Of a DNA stretch of 64,000 nt, positions 55,823 to 64,000 are shown one piece after another (position 1 is the first letter of the stretch; each line of letters starts with the position of its first letter). Source of the stretch: Carposina sasakii (Eukaryota > Arthropoda > Insecta > Lepidoptera > Carposinidae); contig CP053153.1 of the NCBI GenBank assembly GCA_014607495.2, positions 3,224,001 through 3,288,000 of the forward strand. The letters run 5' to 3'. The position numbers and the translations under genes are program-made. The notes below the pieces were generated by a model that searched no databases, had not been told where the DNA came from, and saw nothing but the letters and a program-made list of their open reading frames with translations.

Positions 55823-58800
55823 TCAGAAGCGCCGGATTCAGACCCCCCACTAGTTTCGGCCGATAATACTATCCTGCAACAAGCAACATTATTCTCTTCT
55901 GGCATGGAAGCCATATTCGAAAGAATCGCCAAAGCCATGATGAACCATCAAGTTGTGCCGAGCCCCCAGGTTAAACTGGTCCCATTTGACCCCGATATTC
56001 CCGACTCGGATATTGATAACTGGTGTAAATTGACCGAGATAATTATAGATAAAAAGAAAGTGACTGGCGTAGATTTAGTTTTAGCCCTGACCCAGTCCTT
56101 AAAGGGTCGCGCTGCCTTGTGTCTGACTAAAGTACAACCAGAGAATATGTCCTGGGCATCTATCAAAGAACTTTTACTGTCCCAGTTTTCAAAACCGATG
56201 ATGATGCAGGATTACTTTGACCAAATTATTAAATTTCAACTTGAGCCTAAAGAAACTCCAGCTGAAGCAGGCATGCGTCTTTGGCAACTTATAGAAAAAA
56301 TACCTAATGGAAATTTTGCTGATGAAGTAGCCACCGGATTATCTATTTCAGTTCTATCTCAGTGCGATGATAAAATTCGGCGTGAATTAAACTCTGTGAT
56401 AATACACAACAAGAATTCCCTTTTTCGTACATTGCGAGGCTTCTCATTGAAACGACGTAATGAGGATACAAGTCCGCAGGACATTGACATAAAGCGGTTT
56501 AGAGGCAGCACAGTTTTTCGAGGTAACTGTCACTTCTGCGGCAGGACCGGTCATCGAGGAAACGAATGCCGTGACCGATTACGATCTTCTACTAAAACTG
56601 GATTCATTACAACGAAACCAGACCAACGAAAGCCAGGTGTGGCTTGCTACATTTGTTCTGATTCTAGACACGTAGCTACCGCTTGCCCCATGCGATACAA
56701 GAAGAAAGAGGACAGCGCAACAAGCAGCACCGGGACGATAGGTGGCGGCAAGGCGAACAGTAATGACAGTGGCAGTAAACAAGTTAACCTGTGTTCGAAG
56801 ACCGCGCGTGGAACGTTGCAGATAAGTGGTACAAATTTACCTTTTGTTTTTGATTCTGGTGCAGAGTGTAGCCTTATAAAAAATTGTAACTCTCATTTGT
56901 TAATTGGTGAGCAGTTTCATGACCAAGTAACTTTAAAAGGCGTTGGGGGTAGTAACGTAATATGTGGGTTACAAGTCAAATGTCCGATTATTGTGCAAGA
57001 CATCTATTTCGAGGTTATCTTTCACGTCATTCCTGATGATTGTCTTAGCGAGAACATTTTATTAGGTTGTGATATTTTAAATAATGATATTTCCGTTAAA
57101 ATCAGCGCAGAAAATTTAATTTTCTCTCAAATCAAAAATGCAAACTTTTGCGTAAGTAATAATGAAGCTTTTTTAAATTATTCGGTTGACACAGATTTGG
57201 AAGGTAAAGATAAAGATGACCTGTTTAAAATTTTAAGGGCATACTCCACAAGTTTTATAAATAATCTCCCTACCACGCACGTTACTACTGGTGAACTCAA
57301 AATCGAATTGATTGATCCTAATAAAACTGTTCATAGAAGACCTTATAGATTATCCCCTAGTGAACAAGAAATAGTAGATAGCAAAATAAAAGAGTTGTTA
57401 GATGCCAACATCATACGTGAAAGTTATTCTCCTTTTGCGAGTCCGATCTTGTTAGTCAAAAAGAAAAACGGAAGTGATAGGTTATGTGTAGATTATAGAG
57501 AACTAAATAGTAACACTTGTTCAGATAACTATCCTCTACCATTGATCAATGACCAGATAGATAAGTTACATGGAGCAAATTACTTTTCTACCGTTGATAT
57601 GGCTTCTGGTTTTCACCAAATTCAGGTACACGAGGATTCTATCGAAAAGACCGCTTTCGTAACACCTAAAGGTCAGTACGAATATTTAAAAATGCCATTT
57701 GGTTTAAAAAACGCACCGCAGGTCTTTCAAAGATCGATCAATAATGCGATAAAGCCATTAAAAGATGATAGGATCCTCGTTTACATGGATGATGTTTTGG
57801 TTGCTTCAAAAACTGTCTCGGAAGGTTTGCAACGCCTTGATAAATTGCTAAATACTCTCTCTAAATCAGGATTTTCCTTCAATTTCAATAAGTGTTCGTT
57901 CTTGAAAAGAAAGACCGAGTATTTAGGTTTCGTGATATCTGCGGGGCAAGTCCGACCAAATCCCACTAAAATTCAGGCTTTAAAGAATATTCCAGCACCT
58001 TCCACTGTTACCCAAGTTAGGCAGTTTATTGGTTTGGCTACATATTTTAGACAATTTATTCCAAATTTCTCAAAATTGATTAAACCTCTGTATCCTTTGA
58101 CTTCTGTAGCAAAAGGCAAAATCTCGTGGACTTCTGAACATGATGAAATCCATAAAGAAATAATAAATTATCTGACTTCGGAACCAGTGTTAAGAATCTT
58201 CGACCCTTCCTTACCCGTCGAACTCCATACAGATGCGAGTTGCGAAGGTTATGGGGCAGTACTTATTCAAAAGGAAAACAATGTTCCACACGTAGTCTCT
58301 TATTTTAGTCATAAAACGACCGATCCTGAAAGCCGTTATCACTCTTATGAGTTAGAAACTTTAGCCGTAGTGAAGGCCGTACAACACTTTAGACACTATT
58401 TATATGGTCGAAAATTTACTGTTCTCACCGATTGCAATGCTTTGAAGGCTTCTCATTCAAAAAAGGATCTAACTCCGCGTGTTCATAGGTGGTGGGCTAT
58501 TTTACAGTCTTATGATTTCGATATCATTTACAAAGAAGGAAAGAATATGGCCCACGCAGATTTCCTTTCGCGTAATCCAATTAACGAAATTCCAAATTGT
58601 AAAACTGTTAACTTTTCTGAATTAGAGAAGGGTTGGTTGATCGTAGAACAACAGCGTGACTCTGAACTTTTAGATATTATAGAAAAATTGCGTGCCCATG
58701 ACTTACCAACTGAAATCGCTCACACTTATGACATTAGAGAAGGTATACTATATCGAAAAATTGACCGTCATAGAACTTCTAAATGGCTGCCCATAATACC

Positions 58801-60109
58801 GCGATCACTCGTATGGTCCTTGATAAGTCATGTCCACAACGAAATTAAACATCTCGGTTATGAAAAAACTCTCGATAAGCTATACGATTTATATTGGTTT
58901 CCTAGTATGTCTAAGTTTGTAAAAAAGTTTATTGACTCCTGTGTCATATGTAAAGCTTCTAAGGGTCCATCTGGTGCACAGCAAGTTCGGCTGCACAGTA
59001 TTCCTAAAGCTCCCGTTCCTTGGCATACGTTACATATGGATTTGTCAGGAAAACTTAGCGGCAAAAGTGAGCAGAAGGAATATTGCGCAGTGATCATAGA
59101 CGCTTTTACTAAATTTGTAATTTTAGAGCATACGCTTTCATTAAATGCTTCCAATGCAATTAGATCCTTGCAACGTGCTGTGCAGTTGTTTGGAGCTCCA
59201 AAACGTATAATAGCAGATCGAGGTCGTTCTTACGACAACTCAGAATTCAAAGAATTTTGTAGGCAGCATAATATCGAGTTACATCTTATTGCAACGGGGT
59301 CATGTAGAGCTAACGGACAGGTCGAACGCATTATGCGAACTCTTAAAAATTTGTTAACTGTTGTGAAAAGTACTACGGAAGGCTCATGGCAGGAAAATTT
59401 GGGAGATATTCAATTAGCACTGAATAGTACGCGATCTAGGGTGACAGGTTTTACTCCTTTAGAATTAATGTTTGGAGTACAAGGTAATTCATTGGAATTA
59501 TCTAGAATTTCAATTGACTTACAAGATACAACTAGGCTTGATCTTGATACAGCTCGCTCCAAAGCATCTACTAGCATTCAAAGGGCAGCACAGGATGATA
59601 CCATACGTTTCAATAGAGGCAACGCTAAAATTCGACCTTTTGTCGTAGGCGATTTTGTCTTTGCTAAGAATGATGAAAGACACCAGACAAAATTAGATCA
59701 AAAGTATAAAGGACCTTATAGGATCACAGCTGTTTTAGATAATGACCGGTATGAAATGCGACATATTAATGGCTCAAATAGATTATTTAAATATTCTCAT
59801 GAAAAATTGCGTGCGGTGCCTCGTGGAACATCAGGTCTAATAGAAATAGCGGAAAATACCAGTGATGACGTGACGGCGTTAAGTGTAGATGAGATTAATA
59901 CTGGTCATGAAACTGCCCCTACTTTTGACACTGCCTCAATTGACAGTGAGGAAACCCAATCTGTGGACTCTCGTACTTTGACAGCGGAAAGAGCAAGTGA
60001 TCGTAGTGATTCCCGTACTATATCTATAGATAGTCAAGATTCACTGTCACAAGTGCCAGAGTCTTGTCAGATTGTTACGAAGGCTTTTGTACATACTAGT
60101 GATAAGTAG
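55802..60109 (+). CDS. Gag-Pol polyprotein of the intact Gypsy element
   Basis: 1435 codons in one frame, no frameshift between gag and pol. Capsid-like region about 50-230; two CCHC zinc knuckles (C243-C246-H251-C256 and C282-C285-H290-C295); aspartic protease motif DSG at 351-353; reverse transcriptase with D599 and YMDD at 661-664; RNase H with D811, E850, D877 and D920; integrase zinc finger H1012, H1017, C1047, C1050; DDE core D1080, D1139, E1175 with 35 residues between the last two; GPY/F module at about 1303-1340; then an acidic Ser/Thr-rich tail. All expected catalytic residues are present. How gag is made in excess without a frameshift or stop is not visible. Two zinc knuckles recall the Mag-like branch of Gypsy, but the clade is not settled. 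Confidence 0.96.
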   Translation: MSDPIPTSEAPDSDPPLVSADNTILQQATLFSSGMEAIFERIAKAMMNHQVVPSPQVKLVPFDPDIPDSDIDNWCKLTEIIIDKKKVTGVDLVLALTQSLKGRAALCLTKVQPENMSWASIKELLLSQFSKPMMMQDYFDQIIKFQLEPKETPAEAGMRLWQLIEKIPNGNFADEVATGLSISVLSQCDDKIRRELNSVIIHNKNSLFRTLRGFSLKRRNEDTSPQDIDIKRFRGSTVFRGNCHFCGRTGHRGNECRDRLRSSTKTGFITTKPDQRKPGVACYICSDSRHVATACPMRYKKKEDSATSSTGTIGGGKANSNDSGSKQVNLCSKTARGTLQISGTNLPFVFDSGAECSLIKNCNSHLLIGEQFHDQVTLKGVGGSNVICGLQVKCPIIVQDIYFEVIFHVIPDDCLSENILLGCDILNNDISVKISAENLIFSQIKNANFCVSNNEAFLNYSVDTDLEGKDKDDLFKILRAYSTSFINNLPTTHVTTGELKIELIDPNKTVHRRPYRLSPSEQEIVDSKIKELLDANIIRESYSPFASPILLVKKKNGSDRLCVDYRELNSNTCSDNYPLPLINDQIDKLHGANYFSTVDMASGFHQIQVHEDSIEKTAFVTPKGQYEYLKMPFGLKNAPQVFQRSINNAIKPLKDDRILVYMDDVLVASKTVSEGLQRLDKLLNTLSKSGFSFNFNKCSFLKRKTEYLGFVISAGQVRPNPTKIQALKNIPAPSTVTQVRQFIGLATYFRQFIPNFSKLIKPLYPLTSVAKGKISWTSEHDEIHKEIINYLTSEPVLRIFDPSLPVELHTDASCEGYGAVLIQKENNVPHVVSYFSHKTTDPESRYHSYELETLAVVKAVQHFRHYLYGRKFTVLTDCNALKASHSKKDLTPRVHRWWAILQSYDFDIIYKEGKNMAHADFLSRNPINEIPNCKTVNFSELEKGWLIVEQQRDSELLDIIEKLRAHDLPTEIAHTYDIREGILYRKIDRHRTSKWLPIIPRSLVWSLISHVHNEIKHLGYEKTLDKLYDLYWFPSMSKFVKKFIDSCVICKASKGPSGAQQVRLHSIPKAPVPWHTLHMDLSGKLSGKSEQKEYCAVIIDAFTKFVILEHTLSLNASNAIRSLQRAVQLFGAPKRIIADRGRSYDNSEFKEFCRQHNIELHLIATGSCRANGQVERIMRTLKNLLTVVKSTTEGSWQENLGDIQLALNSTRSRVTGFTPLELMFGVQGNSLELSRISIDLQDTTRLDLDTARSKASTSIQRAAQDDTIRFNRGNAKIRPFVVGDFVFAKNDERHQTKLDQKYKGPYRITAVLDNDRYEMRHINGSNRLFKYSHEKLRAVPRGTSGLIEIAENTSDDVTALSVDEINTGHETAPTFDTASIDSEETQSVDSRTLTAERASDRSDSRTISIDSQDSLSQVPESCQIVTKAFVHTSDK

Positions 60110-60482
60110 AATAGCAACTCATCTTTCTTTTATAGATAATTAAAACTAGATTAATCCGGTCCGGTGTGCACTGTAGGAATTTGTATGAAATTCGGACCAG
60201 TCATAACTGAAGGGAATTACAAGATTCGGTCCGGCAGAATACTGTAGGGGTTCTAATGAATCCGGTCCAGTTTGGCCGAAGGAATGCCGTTCTCCGGTCC
60301 AGTATGCGCTGAAGGAATTCGTATGAATTCGGACCAGTCATAACTGAAGGGAATAAACATTACTCTGAAACTGAAGGGCATTAGCCGGTCCAGATTTGTT
60401 AAAGTTAATAAGTAAAATCTGTCAGGATGATCGAACATTGAGCTGCTCTGTTTCTTTATCAGATTAAACTTGGTAGTACAAC
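60110..60482 (+). repeat. 3' UTR with imperfect repeats
   Basis: CCGGTCC or TCGGTCC recurs at about 60156, 60226, 60262, 60294 and 60385. A block of about 40 bases with GGACCAGTCATAACTGAAGG appears twice, about 139 bases apart (near 60174 and 60313). Confidence 0.75.
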
Positions 60483-60500
60483 GCGCCCGAGGACGTGCGC
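60483..60500 (+). other. AGGA-loop stem-loop before the 3' LTR
   Basis: GCGCCCG-AGGA-CGTGCGC, seven pairs with one C/T mismatch, 15 bases before the 3' LTR. Same loop and place as in the mosaic element, different stem sequence. Confidence 0.75.
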
Positions 60501-60515
60501 ACGTCAGCATGGCCG

Positions 60516-60883
60516 TGACGGCGTCGTGGTCGGAACGTGTTAAAATGAGAAGATATTCCAAGAAGAACTTGTTGTGAACAAGCACGTGCACCCGATGACG
60601 TCGCTCCCCACCAGCGCGCAGCGAATATAAAGCCGGTCACTTTGCGGGGAGCGGCAGTCTCGTCAAAGACTCAGTCGAGTACACTTGCTGTGCGTTTCTT
60701 GGCATATCCTCTACATATGTACCTAGCTTATATTAGACATATTTTGTATAATACACTGTACTAATTACTGATTAGATTCTGTACTGATTTGAAATATATT
60801 AATTACCACTATATATATAGTTATTACCACTTTATTGTTGAGTTCTCATTTACTATCTTATCATGTCCGATCCTATTCCTACA
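60516..60883 (+). repeat. 3' LTR of the intact Gypsy element
   Basis: 368 bp, apparently identical to the 5' LTR, preceded by CATGGCCG. It carries its own TATA box and the gag ATG at 60863-60865. Confidence 0.95.
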
Positions 60884-62049
60884 AATATATAAAAATATTA
60901 ACATATTTTTGTTAGTAATCCCAAATGTGTATAATAATTTATGACCTTACACTGCAAAACGCAATTAGAACGTCAATATACCAATTGATTATTTAAAAAA
61001 ATGTTATAGGCACAATCAATATCGAATCTGTTGATTATTATATATTATGTTATGATAAACATAACAGATTCTGTAACTCAGCAGTTGCGAATATACATAC
61101 AATATACGAGTACCTAATTCCAATAGAAGAATGGATAAGCACACAAACGTTAGGCAAAACTATAAAAGTAGCGATACTTTACTTTCGTAATTTTTTAGAA
61201 GAACATAAGGCGCTTTTTGTCTTTATAAAGAAGTATAATCAAGCCTCATCCAGCGGTTTTACATCTTCACAGGCGTGTTTCGGGCACACGAGGTGGACGA
61301 TAAATTCTGGGCTTTGTGCTCTTGCAGGCTCCCGCTTTTTTACCTATTTGCTGAAATGCTAGATGCAGAGTGCTATAAATTTTCTTTTGGACTTTTGATT
61401 TTTAATTTGCGCAGTTGCAGATTAAGACTACCTGGATTATGCACACCTTTGCATACGCTCTGTAAAATAACGTGTTTTTCTAATGAATATGCATGCTAAA
61501 ATTATTTATAGCCGTGTATTTTGAGTATTATGTATATTGCTTCAGATTTGTATTTTGGTGGCCTGGAAACTGGATGAATTTTACTGAAATTTTTGCATGT
61601 ATGTTTGTTTGTGTAGGTTCAGTCAAGAGTCGAAGATATTTTAGAGTCATAATTGAACTCTATCACAGTGGATCTGAATCACGGTTAAAAAAAGAAATTT
61701 GAATACACATAATTATTAAAAGAGCTGTCGCATCAAAACATCAAAATGAAGAATTAAACCTTTGGCTATGCAAAACCTTTGAATACGTTCCTGCAGATGG
61801 ATTTAAAAAGCCAATATATCGTCGATAAATCCAGAAAACTGGAAATAGGAATATCAGAGTCAAACGTCTCCATGACAACGGCTCCCGAGAGAACCTAATG
61901 TGAGGCTGCATTCAGCTGCACTTTGAGGGAAGCCGGCTTGAATTATGTATGGGATATTGTATGTAAGTCTATTACATTCTGTAATATAAAGCATTACGAT
62001 TTAACTTTATATCCTCAGTAGGTACTAAGGAGATTTATAAAATCTTAAT
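60884..62049. other. Unassigned DNA
   Basis: A weak inverted repeat (GAATCTGTT at 61024, AACAGATTC at about 61063) is present. Frames at 61275 and 61493 show no domain. Confidence 0.4.
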
Positions 62050-62135
62050 CTGTGCGACTATAGGCTAACTGGTGAAAAGTGGGTATGTAATTTGCACATT
62101 TATGCCTAACCTCTTTGATACTAGACGTGACTATA
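62050..62135 (-). repeat. Dispersed repeat, as at 54308
   Basis: Reverse complement carries AAATGTGCAAATTACATACC and CACTTTTCACCAGTTAG. Confidence 0.45.
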
Positions 62136-62275
62136 CAGGATGTTTTTTCGTTGCCACCCTTAACAAAAGGTACGTACTCTATACATCAAATTAAGTAAGT
62201 TTATGCCAAAAAAAAATGCTGGGAAACGAATCCGTAGTTTTCGGGAACGACCAAAAATCACCCTGTATAGGTGTA
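62136..62275 (-). mobile_element. Family B MITE, internally deleted
   Basis: Both ends remain (CAGGATGTTTTTTCG and AAAATCACCCTG, TA outside each), but about 240 bases of the interior are gone between the CTGGGAAACG block and CGTAGTTTTC. Confidence 0.75.
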
Positions 62276-62304
62276 TGATAAAAAGCGGTATATGATGATG
62301 ATGA

Positions 62305-62640
62305 GGATCTCCGACCGTATTTCGGCAAAGGCGACCAAACTCTACGGAGATTGGCCAGGTACGCAGGAGGAGGTACACAAGTGTGTGCCCAAACACAGAT
62401 GCACTCTCTATTCCGTTACTCTCATAGTCTGAAGGGAATGAAAGCCGACACGACCGGAGAGAGATCAGGCTCAAGATAAACAGTTTTACGTGCTTTCCGA
62501 GGCACGAGCTAAGTGACAATTTAGCAACATTAAAATCTGTACATGAAATAAATTCATTGATACAGGCCCATGACTGGGGTCGAACTAACGTCTCCCGCTT
62601 GGTAGGTGCACGTCTTAACTACTGGGCTATCACCGAAAAA
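62305..62640 (-). mobile_element. tRNA-derived SINE (family SINE-4)
   Basis: On the minus strand a tRNA-like head (about 62556-62635; GATAGCCCAGTAGTTAAGAC and TTAGTTCGACCCC) is followed by a body. The plus strand of the body has TCTACGGAGATTGGCCAGGT, CACAAGTGTGTGC and TGCACTCTCTATTCC. I recall that body as part of a widespread lepidopteran SINE. The minus frame at 62160-62519 is a by-product. Confidence 0.65.
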
Positions 62641-63526
62641 GCGGTATATACTGAGAAAAACAAGCAATGTTACCTAATCATATTTACCAAATTATTTTTT
62701 TTTTCTTTATGTACTTATGTACGTATTGAATGATTATAATAAAAAATCAGCCAGGACCAGTCAATCAATACCACTCAATAAGGAATCAATAGAAACAATT
62801 TACTTTAGAATCGAACAACAAAGTGGAAAAAAATCTCATTTATTTTCAAGAGCTTCCTTTGAAATATGCTAAATTGACGAATACATAGGCGGTTCTTGAA
62901 AATGTAAATCAGGTACCAAAATTATTATATTTAATATAACTTTTGTATGTATCTTTATATTTTGCACATTAAAATAAAAATTTGAGTAAACAGATAACAA
63001 AGACACAGTTCTTATTTATACAAATAATAAAAAAATAAATTAATATTATTTCGGTTAGTTACTGACCATAGCAAAACTACCGTTTCCATATAGAGTATAA
63101 TTAAATAAGTCGCATTTAACGTTTTATGGTTAAATATTGAATTTTTTGATAAATAACATATTAAACGTACAAATCACGGTAATTGAAGTTTTATTCATAA
63201 AGCCCGGTGCAAGAACACCAGTTTAAACTTTATTTAAACTCTTCCAAAAAACCATGTCATGTGAATCAACCGACATAATCTAGAAATAACAAAAACAAAA
63301 CATCAATTGAGAACCGACGTGACAGATCTCGTTCCTTACTCAGGTTTTTAAAAGAAAGGAAAAAAGAAAAAAGGAATCAATAAAGAACATCGACAGCTTA
63401 ATGTTTTCAAATTGAACAGTGAATTCATTATGGGCGAGGATTTGACAGCCCATCTCTGTGAAATGTTAATTTCTTTACTGCTAAGTAGATTGTGGAAAAA
63501 TACTTCTACTGATTTACTTGCCTACG
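62641..63526. other. Unassigned AT-rich DNA
   Basis: Nothing recognised here. Confidence 0.4.
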
Positions 63527-63879
63527 TTAACGAAGGGTACGTACTCTATACATCAAATAAAGTAAGTTTATGCCAAAAAAAAAATGCTGGGTTTTTTTTT
63601 TTTTGATTTTTTTTTATTACTTGATCTGGCGAAATTTATAGTGTCTAGTGTTTATGTTGTACTTTTTTATAGACAGATATTAACTATTTTTCGTGAAAAA
63701 ATCTTGCTACACGCGTCTATGTGCATTTATGCAGAAAAACGCAGTCTATTTACTCAACTTTGGACCCTAATATTTTGGAAACCAGACACTTCCCAGGTAT
63801 GCTTTCATGGAGAAATATGATCGTGATGACGAGGAGATTCCGTAGTTTTCGGGAACGTTGACGACCAAAAATCTCCCTG
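63527..63879 (-). mobile_element. Family B MITE, one end missing
   Basis: Begins inside the element at TAACGAAGGGTACGTACTC and runs to ACCAAAAATCTCCCTG. The first ~25 bases are lost. Confidence 0.75.
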
Positions 63880-64000
63880 TATTATGATACAATCCTTATG
63901 AGAAAAGAAGTATACTCCAGAGACCAAATCAAGGCCAATCTCATCCTATGTTATTTATTTGGGTGAATTGTGGTGCATCTTTGACTGACCACACATTTAG

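Larger units (their letters stand above)
55455..60883 (+). mobile_element. Complete Ty3/Gypsy LTR retrotransposon
   Basis: 5429 bp, flanked by the 4-base duplication AATA (55451-55454 and 60884-60887). Two 368-bp LTRs read identically, and one long gag-pol frame is open from end to end. No envelope gene. It transposes by reverse transcription of its RNA. The identity of the LTRs implies a very recent insertion, and the element may still be active. Confidence 0.95.

Noticed and set aside
1..64000. CRISPR array, rRNA genes or bacterial operons
   Set aside because: No regular repeat-spacer structure, no rRNA sequence and no prokaryotic gene layout; the window is animal nuclear DNA.

Overview
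The window looks like part of a moth or butterfly (Lepidoptera) nuclear genome. The base composition is AT-rich. It has one spliced host gene, a clan 3 cytochrome P450 with the phase-1 intron at the haem loop that is usual for insect CYP6 genes. It is also packed with repeats I recognise from lepidopteran genomes: tRNA-headed SINEs, repeats ending in a CAGTGGACTGCAATAGGCTGATGATG-type tail, CTAGT-ended Helitrons, TA-flanked MITEs, and RTE/jockey-like LINE 3' ends. Family names rest on reading the sequence; no database was searched.

Layout. 1-5000: mostly unassigned AT-rich DNA with a foldback MITE and short repeat fragments. 5132-6968 (minus): the intact two-exon P450, 526 codons, with a TATA-like box just upstream. 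7000-38160: a repeat graveyard of SINEs, MITEs, Helitrons, LINE 3' ends and an unclassified repeat family (D), several nested inside each other. 38166-44158: a three-level nest in which a MITE holds a LINE 3' end, which holds a Ty3/Gypsy element (38435-43671) with identical 433-bp LTRs and a scrambled mosaic interior. 45136-49284: a LINE 3' end split by a 2.6-kb Ginger DNA transposon (45303-47905; 4-bp target duplication, long inverted ends, 588-codon DDE transposase), followed by a Helitron carrying a ~127-bp minisatellite. 49300-55450: more SINEs, Helitron fragments and hairpins. 55455-60883: an intact-looking Ty3/Gypsy element with identical 368-bp LTRs and one 1435-codon gag-pol frame. 60884-64000: unassigned DNA, one SINE and MITE copies.

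How the parts relate. The P450 is the only host gene I can support; all other coding sequence belongs to mobile elements. The two Gypsy elements share odd features. The gag start codon lies inside the LTR, and the LTR/interior border falls on a codon boundary. A tRNA-Leu-like complement follows the LTR. A stem-loop with the same AGGA loop but different, still-pairing stems sits 15-17 nt before the 3' LTR, where an ATGGCCG motif replaces an obvious polypurine tract. The mosaic element lacks the integrase core yet has identical LTRs, so it was probably moved in trans recently. The Ginger transposase frame is open, but a probable one-base loss in an A-run has cut off a cysteine-rich tail that is still readable in another frame.
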